Below, piece by piece: positions 44,161 through 52,496 of a stretch of 64,000 nt of DNA (its first letter is position 1; every line of letters begins with the position of its first letter). The notes below the pieces were generated by a model. It searched no databases, was not told where the DNA came from, and was given only the letters and a program-made list of their open reading frames with translations. This DNA comes from Bacteroidota bacterium. GTDB lineage: Bacteria; Bacteroidota; Bacteroidia; Bacteroidales; Paludibacteraceae. The stretch lies in NCBI GenBank assembly GCA_023459355.1, contig JAEWUM010000018.1:21213-85212 (forward strand). The letters run 5' to 3'. Both the position numbers and the translations under genes were made by a program.

Positions 44161-44583
44161 TGGGTAACTTTCATTGCTTCTCACTTGATTAAGGTTCGAC
44201 CCTTCCCCTATTAGCTCGTAACCCGGTACTATGGTCTCGGCTGACTTCTTACGGCAACTGTTGTCCATGATTGTGAAAAAAAAATCATCCTCACGTCCGT
44301 AAGACCTCCCGTGGTAAGACATATAACCTTCATCCCATATCCCCGCCACATTTACACTCCGATGTCCGCATAATCTTTGGATTTTGATTTGTTTAGCAAT
44401 CTCATCCCACCGGATATGCCTTATATGTGGTTCGTGTTCCTCGGGGCGGAACTTTGCTGTGGGCTTCCTTCAGATTCCACATCACTGTGGACACCCTTGC
44501 CCGTGGCTAATGGTTGGCGATTATGAACCCCCATAGTGGACTTGCACCACCAAGTTGTATATCATGCACGGCACACTAAAAGA

Positions 44584-44615
44584 ACAGGGTAAATCTGAAT
44601 TGATTTACCCTGTTT
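44584..44615 (-). terminator. Terminator of the EEP hydrolase gene and insertion site of the intron
   Basis: Perfect 13-bp stem AACAGGGTAAATC / GATTTACCCTGTT with a 6-base loop, followed on the minus strand by CTTTTA and then directly by the intron. Confidence 0.85.
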
Positions 44616-44639
44616 CATTTGTTGTATATTGAATCCTTC

Positions 44640-45554
44640 TTATTTGAATACTAAGGTCGTCAGCACAGGAAAATGATCGGATGGCAAACGTGCCTGAGAT
44701 TGTATCAGTGTTGCTTCCGCAGGAAAGTTTGACGAAGAAATAATTTGCTGATTATCTGTTCTTGCACGGTAAGTATCCGTTAACACACCATACCGGTTCA
44801 CCTTAAAATGGTCGGTAACAAAAATATGATCAATACGCTTTTCTGTTACGAGATTTGGGTCAAAGTTATTAAACGTTCCATTCATAGCGTAATTAATTTC
44901 AGCTGTTGTATACACATCTTTCAGCAAACCAGCTGTGTTCAACAATAAATAAGCTTCGTTGAACTGATCCACATTGAAATCACCCATCAGGATAACCGGC
45001 TCTCCGTTACACATCGACTGAATTCTGTCGAGCACAAGCTTTGCACTTTCCTGTCTGGCGATCACACCGATATGATCGAAATGTAAATTAAACAGCCAAA
45101 AGCTTTTGCAACCTTCCTTTATTTCAAATTTGCCCCAGGTGCAAATACGCGGCAATGCAGCATCCCACCCTTTATTGGGATAATCTGTTTTTTCCGACAA
45201 CCAGAATGTGCCGAAGTCCTGCAAATTAAACTTGTTTCTTTTGTAAAATATGGGCGAGAATTCCCCTTTGTCCTTACCATTATCCCGCCCCACACCAATA
45301 TAATCATATTCAGGTAACGCATTCAGCATGTCATCGAGCTGACCTTTCAATACCTCCTGACTACCGAAAATATCAAAATCATGGAACTGAATTAACTGAC
45401 AAACAACAGGGGCACGCTGTTTCCAGCCATTACCGTTCTTCTCATCCCCTCTGTTATCATTCCGAATGTTGTAGGAGGCAACGTTTATTTGCTGAGCATA
45501 GGTTATCAACACATTGTTTAACGTCAGCAGAAAAAATAAAATGATGTATCTCAT
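44640..45554 (-). CDS. Secreted endonuclease/exonuclease/phosphatase family protein
   Basis: Start chosen at the ATG at 45554, which gives a clean signal peptide (MRYIILFFLLTLNNVLITYAQ); the frame is open 14 codons further to a TTG. The mature EEP domain shows INVASYNIRNDNRGDEKNG, IFGSQEVLKGQL, NLHFDHIG, ILMGDFNVDQ, KRIDHIFVTDHF and the catalytic LPSDHFPV. Family members include nucleases and sugar- or lipid-phosphate hydrolases. No neighbour narrows the substrate. A TAACTTTG on the minus strand at 45596-45603 is a likely promoter. Confidence 0.87.
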   Translation of the reverse strand: MRYIILFFLLTLNNVLITYAQQINVASYNIRNDNRGDEKNGNGWKQRAPVVCQLIQFHDFDIFGSQEVLKGQLDDMLNALPEYDYIGVGRDNGKDKGEFSPIFYKRNKFNLQDFGTFWLSEKTDYPNKGWDAALPRICTWGKFEIKEGCKSFWLFNLHFDHIGVIARQESAKLVLDRIQSMCNGEPVILMGDFNVDQFNEAYLLLNTAGLLKDVYTTAEINYAMNGTFNNFDPNLVTEKRIDHIFVTDHFKVNRYGVLTDTYRARTDNQQIISSSNFPAEATLIQSQARLPSDHFPVLTTLVFK

Positions 45555-45595
45555 AAATATAAAAATTGAATTGTTTGTAATGTTGCAAAGCAACA

Positions 45596-45603
45596 CAAAG
45601 TTA
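45596..45603 (-). promoter_or_regulatory. -7 element for the EEP hydrolase
   Basis: Minus-strand TAACTTTG, 41 bp before the chosen start; a small GTTGCAAAGCAAC hairpin lies in the leader. Confidence 0.5.
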
Positions 45604-45796
45604 AAAATTTAATGCTTTAGCAGGAAAATAATAATATATTTTATGATTTTCCGACAAGGTCCTTTTCTACAATTGGCGCTAAAGAGAAGCATTATCGGGC
45701 AGATACAACCAACAAAAAAATAACATACGGATAAACATTCAGTTTATTTTTTTTGTTTTGAAATGAAAACTTATTTATTTCCCTGAAAAAACTGAT

Positions 45797-47215
45797 ATGT
45801 TGAATACGAATCCGGATACCGAAAGCAGCAACTTCACCCTTTGGCAGGAACTCAAAAACGCTATCAAAGGCACTGATGCTGATTACACTAAAATAAGCCT
45901 TAAAAGAGCCATTTTTTTACTTGCTATTCCCATGATGCTCGAATTAATCATGGAATCTACATTCGCCATTGTCGACATCTATTTCATTGGAAGTTTAGGT
46001 GCATCAGCTGTTGCAACCGTTGGTCTCACCGAAACTTACTTATACCTGCTATATTCTCTGGCAATGGGGTTATCGATGGCAGTCACCGCCATTATCGCCC
46101 GGAGAACGGGAGAAAAGAACAGGGAAGAAAGTGGCAAAGCAGCTGTACAGGCAATTTTCCTGGGTTTGTTGGTTTCGGTTCCTTTTGCCATTGGAGGCAT
46201 TTTTTATGCGAAAGAACTTCTTGGTTTAATGGGGGCCGATGCATGGGCAATTGAACATGGGTATAAATACACCCAGTGGATGCTTGGTAGCAATGCAGTT
46301 ATCATCCTCTTATTTGTCATCAATGCCATTTTCAGAGGTGCAGGCGATGCCGCGATTGCCATGAAAATCCTCTGGGTTGCCAACGGCGTGAACATCATTT
46401 TAGATCCGATTCTGATCAACGGGTGGGGTTTTATCCCGGCTTACGGCATTGAAGGAGCCGGAATCGCAACCACCATCGGACGGGGCATAGGGGTAATCGG
46501 ACAAATTTGGGTTTTATTTAAAGGCAACAAACACATCAAAGTCAGTGTACAACAAATTGTTTGGGATGCAAAGGTACTGTTGAACATCATCCGGACTTCT
46601 TTAGGCGGAATCGGACAAAATATTGTCGCGATGACCTCCTGGATATTTCTGATGCGCATCTTGTCGGATGTGGGAAGTGAAGCCGTTGCCGGGTCTACCA
46701 TAGCATTACGTATCATGATGTTTACCATGATGCCGGCCTGGGGCATGTCGAACGCGGCCGCAACGCTGGTCGGACAGAATCTGGGCGCCGGAAGTCCTGA
46801 AAGAGCAGAATCATCAGTATGGAAAATCGGCGGGTATAATATGATTTTCTTAGGATTCGTTTCTGTTTTCTATTTCATCTTCAACAAAGAACTCATGGGT
46901 TTCTTCACTACCGATGCGGATGTAATCAGCATAGGGTCAGAATGGTTGAGAATACTCTCCTATTCTTTCCTTGTTTACGGTTGGTGGATGGTTTCGGTAC
47001 AGGCTTTCAACGGCGCCGGCGACACCCGCACGCCAACACTGATTAACGTTGTGTTCTTCTGGATGATACAAATTCCTTTGTCCTATTACCTGGCTATTCA
47101 TCTCGACTGGCAACATTCGGGTGTTTTCTGGGGTGTGTTTATCTCCGAAACATCTGTGGGTTTATTTACCTTGTGGTTATTTTCAAGGGGAAAATGGAAA
47201 GCAACGACAGTATAA
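45797..47215 (+). CDS. MATE-family multidrug/Na+ antiporter
   Basis: A 472-residue inner-membrane transporter with twelve hydrophobic segments in two homologous halves. Typical motifs are IPMMLELIMESTFAIVDIYF in helix 1 and FNGAGDTRTPTLINV near the loop of the second half. It opens with a hydrophilic arm of about 40 residues. MATE pumps extrude cationic drugs using Na+ or H+ gradients; a Na+ gradient would be supplied here by Na+-NQR. Specificity is unknown. Confidence 0.9.
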   Translation: MLNTNPDTESSNFTLWQELKNAIKGTDADYTKISLKRAIFLLAIPMMLELIMESTFAIVDIYFIGSLGASAVATVGLTETYLYLLYSLAMGLSMAVTAIIARRTGEKNREESGKAAVQAIFLGLLVSVPFAIGGIFYAKELLGLMGADAWAIEHGYKYTQWMLGSNAVIILLFVINAIFRGAGDAAIAMKILWVANGVNIILDPILINGWGFIPAYGIEGAGIATTIGRGIGVIGQIWVLFKGNKHIKVSVQQIVWDAKVLLNIIRTSLGGIGQNIVAMTSWIFLMRILSDVGSEAVAGSTIALRIMMFTMMPAWGMSNAAATLVGQNLGAGSPERAESSVWKIGGYNMIFLGFVSVFYFIFNKELMGFFTTDADVISIGSEWLRILSYSFLVYGWWMVSVQAFNGAGDTRTPTLINVVFFWMIQIPLSYYLAIHLDWQHSGVFWGVFISETSVGLFTLWLFSRGKWKATTV

Positions 47216-47262
47216 AATCAACATTAAATCACTATAATACAAACAATTAAAAACAATCTATT

Positions 47263-47700
47263 ATGTCAACAGTTAGCACTTATCTCAATTTCACGAGAGA
47301 AACAGAAGCCGCTTTCAACTTCTATAAAACCGTTTTTGGTACTGAATATATTCATCCTCCCATGCGATTTGGTGACATACCCGCGCAGGAAGGCGCACCG
47401 GCAATACCCGAATCCGACCGGAAACTGATCATGCATGCCGAGTTGCCTATTCTCGGCGGACACATGTTGATGGGTACTGATGCTCCTGAATCTATGGGCT
47501 TCACACTTCATCAGGGAAATAACGTTTATATCATGTTACAACCCGACACCCGGGAAGAAACCAAACGCCTCTTTGATGCACTTGCTGCCGGAGGTCTTGT
47601 TGAGCAGAATCTTCAGGACATGTTCTGGGGCGACTACTACGGAAGTTGTAAAGATAAATTCGGTGTGCAGTGGATGTTTAATTGTACAGAAAAACAATGA
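47263..47700 (+). CDS. VOC superfamily protein (PhnB-like)
   Basis: A 145-residue protein of the vicinal-oxygen-chelate fold with two beta-alpha-beta-beta-beta halves. It opens VSTYLNFTRETEAAFNFYKTVFG, followed by ILGGHMLMGTDAP and LAAGGLVEQNLQDMFWGDYYGSCKDKFGVQW, read in parts, which is typical of PhnB/3-demethylubiquinone-like relatives. It is 47 bp behind the MATE gene and possibly cotranscribed. No metal-ligand set can be assigned with confidence; function unknown. Confidence 0.82.
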   Translation: MSTVSTYLNFTRETEAAFNFYKTVFGTEYIHPPMRFGDIPAQEGAPAIPESDRKLIMHAELPILGGHMLMGTDAPESMGFTLHQGNNVYIMLQPDTREETKRLFDALAAGGLVEQNLQDMFWGDYYGSCKDKFGVQWMFNCTEKQ

Positions 47701-47708
47701 TTATTCGC

Positions 47709-47740
47709 TTGAAGCAAATCAAAAAATAATTGTATCTTTG
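47709..47740 (+). promoter_or_regulatory. Promoter with no protein gene directly behind it
   Basis: TTG at 47709-47711, 21-bp spacer, TATCTTTG at 47733-47740. The next ORF of any quality begins 280 bp away. Confidence 0.65.
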
Positions 47741-47746
47741 CATGCA

Positions 47747-47830
47747 ATTAAGGTTATACGCAACAAAAATACTGTCAGCGTTTTAGCGAAAACGAGGGAC
47801 TGTTTGGCTTTGACTAAACGTCCCTTCTTC
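47747..47830 (+). ncRNA. Candidate small RNA
   Basis: About 84 nt between the promoter and a terminal hairpin. Hairpin 1 is CGTTTT-AGCG-AAAACG (47779-47794). Hairpin 2 begins GGGACTGTTTGG and closes with AAACGTCCC (47796-47824), followed by TTCTTC. The 5' strand of hairpin 2 (GGGACTGTTTGGCTTTGAC) is 17/19 identical to the 5' end of the tmRNA 1.9 kb downstream. It could be an sRNA or a tmRNA-derived relic. Confidence 0.4.
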
Positions 47831-48022
47831 ATTACCCCAAAAAGAGCTAAATAAAAGAACTTACTGCAATAACGAACATCAGAAAGCTACTTTTCTATTT
47901 TGTCTTTTAACCGGATTAAGATATTGTGACATTTCAAAAATCAAATGGGGTGAATTCCAAATTGACTGCAACGAATAAATAGAGTTACATTCAGGATGAA
48001 ATTTACACTAAAATATTTAGCC

Positions 48023-48259
48023 ATGGAAATACAACTTATACAAAGTAAGATTTATACCATTAGAGGGCAAAAAGTCATGTTAGACCGTGATCTCTCTGAA
48101 ATGTATGGAATAGAAACAAGCGCATTAAAACAAGCTGTCAGGCGTAATATCGAAAGGTTTGAAGGAGACGATTTCATGTTTGAACTAACACCGGATGAAG
48201 TGCAAGAACTTTCAAGGTCACACATTGTGATCATGAACAGTGGTAGAGGTTATACCTAA
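48023..48259 (+). pseudogene. Truncated ORF6N-domain protein
   Basis: From the ATG at 48023, 78 residues match the beginning of an ORF6N DNA-binding domain: IYTIRGQKVMLDRDLSEMYG, LKQAVRRNIERFEGDDFMFE, LTPDEVQEL. The family then normally continues through a GRGxxYxPYAFTEQG segment, but here the frame stops right after SGRGYT, and I find no continuation before the convergent ATPase gene 9 bp away. ORF6N genes are usually carried by phages and islands. I treat it as a remnant; a short functional form cannot be excluded. Confidence 0.65.
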
Positions 48260-48268
48260 CTACTTCAA

Positions 48269-49453
48269 TTAGAATAATTCTCTGGGATTAATCTTTAAAA
48301 AATCCTCATAAGGAATTCCTCCTGTACCGACCAATAACATTTTATCAGGATGAAATCTCCCGTTAAATAGGTTCATTCCTTCGCTATCAGCGCTAGCTCC
48401 GCTTTTTATTTCCAATCCAATTACCTTGTTTCCTTTTTCGAGTATGAAATCTACTTCATTATTACCCTCGCGCCAGTAATGGAGATTATACCTCTCGGAA
48501 ATTGAATGATTGAGCAAATGAGCGCCAACAGACGATTCAACCAGTCTGCCCCATAACTTTGGATTCACAATGACTGTTGAATAGGTTTCGTCATCTTGCG
48601 ACGTTAATAATGCGTTATTATATACCTGGAACTTTGGACTGGATGACCGTTGGCGAATTACACTTCCGGCATATTTCTCTAATCCACCTAACAAACCACA
48701 ATCAGATAATAATTTAAGATAGTTGGCCAAAGTCGTTGTATTCCCGGCATCCTGTAATTGCCCTATGATTTTGGTGTATGATAGAATCTGCCCTGAATAC
48801 AAGCAGCCAAGTTCGAATAGCCGTTTCAGCAATGCGGGTTTATCTACACGAGTCAGCATCAAAATATCTTTGGAAATGCTGGTCTCTATTAGGGAATCTT
48901 TTATGTAGTTTTTCCAACGCTCTTCATCTTCAATTAATGAAGCAGAGCCCGGATATCCACCGAAATAAACGTACTGTTCAATGGACCAGTCAAACGCGTC
49001 CTGCATTTCAGCAAACGACCAATGTCCAAGATAAAACGTCTCGAAACGTCCGGCCAGCGATTCCGTTAAACCTTTCTGAATAAGGAGGCGTGAAGAACCG
49101 AGCAGGATAACCTTGATATTTACATTCTCGCGGGTATCCTTATCCCATTGCTGTTTGACAATCTCACTCCAATTATCAATCTTTTGTATCTCATCAACCA
49201 CGAGAAGATATTCCGAAGCGCCGGAGGCTTTCATTCTCAACCTTGCTGTCTCCCAGACTTGCATCAGCCATGCCGAGTTAGTTGCCGCAATAGCATCGGC
49301 AGACTCATATACGTATGGAATGGATAATTGAGACAATAATTGGGTCACCATAGTGGTTTTACCCACTTGGCGAGGACCAAGGATTACCTGAATGAACTTT
49401 CGCGGCTCTTCTACTCTTGACTTAACTTGCTTTAAATATGGACGTTCGTACAT
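48269..49453 (-). CDS. AAA ATPase with C-terminal DUF4143 domain
   Basis: A 394-residue protein. The Walker A motif is VILGPRQVGKTTMV near residue 28, and Walker B is LLVVDEIQKI. Sensor-like LLGSSRLLIQKGLTESLAGR and the DUF4143 part (TLANYLKLLSDCGLLGGLEKY) follow. The end NEVDFILEKGNKVIGLEIKSG is a PD-(D/E)xK-like core with D, E and K. Such ATPases are common, often horizontally spread; function is not established. It has a full minus-strand promoter at 49482-49511. Confidence 0.85.
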   Translation of the reverse strand: MYERPYLKQVKSRVEEPRKFIQVILGPRQVGKTTMVTQLLSQLSIPYVYESADAIAATNSAWLMQVWETARLRMKASGASEYLLVVDEIQKIDNWSEIVKQQWDKDTRENVNIKVILLGSSRLLIQKGLTESLAGRFETFYLGHWSFAEMQDAFDWSIEQYVYFGGYPGSASLIEDEERWKNYIKDSLIETSISKDILMLTRVDKPALLKRLFELGCLYSGQILSYTKIIGQLQDAGNTTTLANYLKLLSDCGLLGGLEKYAGSVIRQRSSSPKFQVYNNALLTSQDDETYSTVIVNPKLWGRLVESSVGAHLLNHSISERYNLHYWREGNNEVDFILEKGNKVIGLEIKSGASADSEGMNLFNGRFHPDKMLLVGTGGIPYEDFLKINPRELF

Positions 49454-49481
49454 CTTAAATTAATTTACTCAATAGAAAACG

Positions 49482-49511
49482 CAAATTTACTCAAAGTTCT
49501 TAGATTGCCAA
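49482..49511 (-). promoter_or_regulatory. Promoter of the DUF4143 ATPase
   Basis: Minus strand: TTG (49509-49511), 19-bp spacer, TAAATTTG (49482-49489), 28 bp before the ATG. Confidence 0.65.
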
Positions 49512-49571
49512 AATAAACTGAAGAATAAAGTTGATAATTTCCAACACACGTGTTGAGAACTAAAAAATTTG

Positions 49572-49579
49572 TATCTTTG
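49572..49579 (+). promoter_or_regulatory. -7 element upstream of tmRNA
   Basis: TATCTTTG, 115 bp before the mature tmRNA, implying a long processed 5' leader. The surrounding TTGTATCTTTGCA is shared with the small-RNA promoter at 47731. Confidence 0.5.
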
Positions 49580-49694
49580 CACGCAAACAAATCTGAGAAG
49601 TGAACAAACAGAGTAACATTTGTTACCAGTTTGTTACCAGACACTTTTCAAATATGTTGTTTTAATATGATTATCAATCAGATTAAACATTAAA

Positions 49695-50088
49695 GGGGCT
49701 GTTTGGTTTTGACAGCAGGCAGAAAGGATAAGTAAGCATGTCGAGCGGGGTGAAAACGGCTCGTAAATCACGGTTCACAAAATCATAACTGGCGAAACAA
49801 ATTACGCTCTTGCTGCTTAATCGAATCATAGTAGATAAAGCTTAATCCAGGCACAAGGTGCCAGGACGGGACATCCTCCAAAGGCCGTCGCTCCGAGGCC
49901 AACGATCAGAGGGTGCAGCTAAATCGGGGATAGTCGCGCTTAGCCCCGGAGGTGCGATGAAATAAAGGGGATAAGGCGCAGATTGGTGGCTTCGGTCTTG
50001 CCTGCGCTCGAAAACCTAAGCGAAGATAAACATGTAGAAAGCTTATTATTTCCTTGTTTGGACGAGGGTTCGACTCCCTCCAGCTCCA
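49695..50088 (+). ncRNA. ssrA: tmRNA
   Basis: 5' end GGGGCTGTTTGGTTTTGAC and 3' end GGGTTCGACTCCCTCCAGC-TCCA pair as a tRNA-like acceptor (GGGGCTG/CAGCTCC) with a canonical T-arm. CCA is not encoded (CGA follows). The internal tag frame at 49791-49820 encodes GETNYALAA and a TAA stop, the tag known for Bacteroides-type tmRNAs. It rescues stalled ribosomes with SmpB. The type I R-M island begins about 250 bp downstream. Confidence 0.97.
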
Positions 50089-50341
50089 CGAATTATTTCA
50101 ATTTAGCACAAACGCCTGCAAAACAAATAATTTGCAGGCGTTTGTGTTTATTTCCTTCTCCTATCATTCAATCAATGACAATAATATGATGTGTAATTCG
50201 CGAATTGCGGGTTCAATCAACAACTGCATTTACACTCAAAATTAATCTTTGTAGAATTCGTACTGAATAATATTTTGAATATTATTTGCATAATTCAAAA
50301 ACATCCTGTATGTTTGTAGCTCGATTACAAAGAAATAATTT

Positions 50342-50905
50342 TTGAAAACTACATTAAAACATATTAGCTCGATTCAGACCGGTGTATTTGCCAAACCAAA
50401 TATCGACGGTGATGTCGTATATTTACAGGCGAAGCATTTTAATGAAACCGGACAACTGAACACCTTGCTACATCCTGATTTAATGTCAGGTGCAGTTTTA
50501 GCGAAACATGTATTAAAAAAAGGAGATGTGATTTTCGCGGCAAAAGGAACGAAAAATTTCGCGACAGTTTATAATTTAGATATACCGGCCGTGGCCTCCA
50601 CTTCTTTTTTCGTGATCAGGATCAACGAAATCTATAAACATAGTATAATACCCGAATACCTGGCATGGTGGATGAATCAACCGTTTAGTCAAACCGTATT
50701 AAAAACTAAAGCGACCGGAACGTCAATCGTCTCCATTTCGAAAGCGATGCTGGAAGAATTCGAAATAACAATTCCGGAGATTCACAAACAAGAGCTGATA
50801 TTAAAAATAAACACATTACGAAACAAAGAAACAGAACTGATAAAACAGCTTGAGACCCTAAAGGAACAACAATTACAACAACAAATAATCAACGCGATAA
50901 AATAA
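50342..50905 (+). CDS. Half-length HsdS-type specificity subunit
   Basis: 187 residues from a TTG start directly behind a stop codon; no in-frame ATG lies before residue 48. It has one target-recognition domain (ISSIQTGVFAKPNIDGDVVYLQ; TKATGTSIVSISKAMLEEFEI) and one coiled-coil spacer (HKQELILKINTLRNKETELIK), where normal HsdS has two of each. The hsdM ATG follows after 6 bp, so it leads the operon. Half-S proteins can dimerise into a symmetric specificity unit. A second full HsdS is encoded downstream, so this could be an alternative or decayed subunit. Confidence 0.75.
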   Translation: MKTTLKHISSIQTGVFAKPNIDGDVVYLQAKHFNETGQLNTLLHPDLMSGAVLAKHVLKKGDVIFAAKGTKNFATVYNLDIPAVASTSFFVIRINEIYKHSIIPEYLAWWMNQPFSQTVLKTKATGTSIVSISKAMLEEFEITIPEIHKQELILKINTLRNKETELIKQLETLKEQQLQQQIINAIK

Positions 50906-50911
50906 CGATCA

Positions 50912-52477
50912 ATGAAAATAACACAGGAAGATATCAACAAGGAAGTATGGAAAGCATGTGACACCTTCAGGGGAAGCATCGACCCGAGTATATATAAGGA
51001 TTATGTCCTGACAATGCTTTTCGTAAAATACCTGAGCGATGTGTATGATGATAAAATGGATGAATACATAAAGAAATACAATGGCGATAAGGAACGGGCT
51101 GAGCGATCCATGCGCCACGAACGTTTTGTGGTACCTGCCAATAGTCATTTCAACTATCTGTACGAAAACAGAAACGAGCTGAACATAGGGGAATTAATCG
51201 ACATTGCGCTGGAAGATTTAGTAGAAGCCAACCGAGAAAAGCTCTACAGCGAAGATGGTGCCGGCATATTCCAGAATATCAGCTTCAACAGTCCGGTATT
51301 AGGTGACACCAAAGACAAAAATACCCGGCTAAAAAACCTGCTGATTGACTTTAGCAGCGACAAGCTCAACCTTCGCCCCTCACACTTAGGTGGCACCGAC
51401 ATCATCGGGGGAGCCTATATGTTCCTGATAGAAAATTTTGCCAGTGATGCCGGTAAGAAAGCGGGTGAATTCTTTACACCCAAAGAAGTTTCTACTTTGA
51501 TCGCAAAGCTGACCAAGTCGAAACCCGGCTCGCGTATTTGTGACCCCACTTGCGGCTCTGCTTCGCTGCTGATAAAAGCAGGGGAAGAAGTCGGCTCTGA
51601 CAATTTTTCGCTCTACGGACAAGAAGCCAACGGAAGCACCTGGGCACTGGCAGTGATGAATATGTTTTTGCACGGGTTCGACAATGCCACGATCCGCTGG
51701 GGCGACACCATCCGTAATCCGAAATTAAAGGAAGGCGATACCCTGATGAAATTTGATACGGTGGTGGCTAATCCGCCTTTTTCGTTGGATAAATGGGGCA
51801 AGGTAGAAGAAAAGGATGGCAATAAAACAACCGTTAGCTGGGATCCGGAAATGGACCAGTACAATCGTTTCTGGCGCGGCATTCCACCCAAAAGTAAAGG
51901 CGACTGGGCTTTTATCAGCCACATGATTGAAACGGCCTACGAAGGACATGGAAAAGTAGGCGTTGTAGTTCCTCATGGGGTTTTGTTCAGAGGAAGCAGC
52001 GAAGGAAAAATTCGTCAAAAAACCATTGAAGAAAACATACTTGAAGCTGTTATCGGGCTACCGGCCAACCTGTTCTTCGGCACAGGCATTCCCGCGGCCA
52101 TTTTGATCTTCAACAAAGGTAAAGGCAGCAACACCAATGTACTGTTTATCGATGCCAGCAAGCATTACGACGCAGCTAAAAATCAGAATAAACTGAACGA
52201 CTCGCACATCAATCACATAGTAGAAACTTATCGCGGTTTTACCGAAGGCAAATTGCAAGCGGGAGTAACTGAAGAGAAATTCAGCTATGTAGCTACTTTC
52301 GAGGAAATACAGGAAAACGACTTCAACCTGAACATTCCACGTTATGTGGATACTTTCGAAGAAGAAGCCGAAGTGGATATTGCAGCGGTACAAAAGGAAA
52401 TTGCGAGATTAGAAAGCGAACTGAAAGAGGTTCAGGCTGAGATGGAAAAGCATTTGAAAGAATTAACTGATGAATAA
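50912..52477 (+). CDS. hsdM: Type I restriction-modification DNA methyltransferase subunit M
   Basis: A 521-residue N6-adenine methyltransferase. It has the HsdM N-terminal helical domain (VWKACDTFRGSIDPSIYKDY). The SAM-binding motif is ICDPTCGSASLLIKAG near residue 210, and catalytic motif IV is VVANPPFSLDKWG near residue 285. A C-terminal coiled coil (QKEIARLESELKEVQAEMEK) presumably contacts HsdS. EFFTPKEVSTLIAKLTK is the family's conserved segment. It modifies host DNA and, with HsdS and HsdR, forms the restriction complex. Confidence 0.96.
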   Translation: MKITQEDINKEVWKACDTFRGSIDPSIYKDYVLTMLFVKYLSDVYDDKMDEYIKKYNGDKERAERSMRHERFVVPANSHFNYLYENRNELNIGELIDIALEDLVEANREKLYSEDGAGIFQNISFNSPVLGDTKDKNTRLKNLLIDFSSDKLNLRPSHLGGTDIIGGAYMFLIENFASDAGKKAGEFFTPKEVSTLIAKLTKSKPGSRICDPTCGSASLLIKAGEEVGSDNFSLYGQEANGSTWALAVMNMFLHGFDNATIRWGDTIRNPKLKEGDTLMKFDTVVANPPFSLDKWGKVEEKDGNKTTVSWDPEMDQYNRFWRGIPPKSKGDWAFISHMIETAYEGHGKVGVVVPHGVLFRGSSEGKIRQKTIEENILEAVIGLPANLFFGTGIPAAILIFNKGKGSNTNVLFIDASKHYDAAKNQNKLNDSHINHIVETYRGFTEGKLQAGVTEEKFSYVATFEEIQENDFNLNIPRYVDTFEEEAEVDIAAVQKEIARLESELKEVQAEMEKHLKELTDE

Positions 52478-52496
52478 CAGTAGAATCTGAAAACAA

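Larger units (their letters stand above)
42659..44577 (-). mobile_element. Group II intron (IIC-like) inserted behind a terminator
   Basis: On the minus strand the 5' end reads GTGTGCC (44571-44577, a GUGYG-type start). The domain V hairpin near the 3' end is ACCGCCGTATACGAGAACCG, continuing to GTACGGTGGT (42718-42750). It is followed by domain VI and the end CCTACTCGAT (42659 onward). The intron-encoded protein ends without an HNH endonuclease domain. The 5' exon is a 13-bp terminator stem plus CTTTTA, which is the target preference of class C introns. Boundaries are estimated from consensus. Confidence 0.8.
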
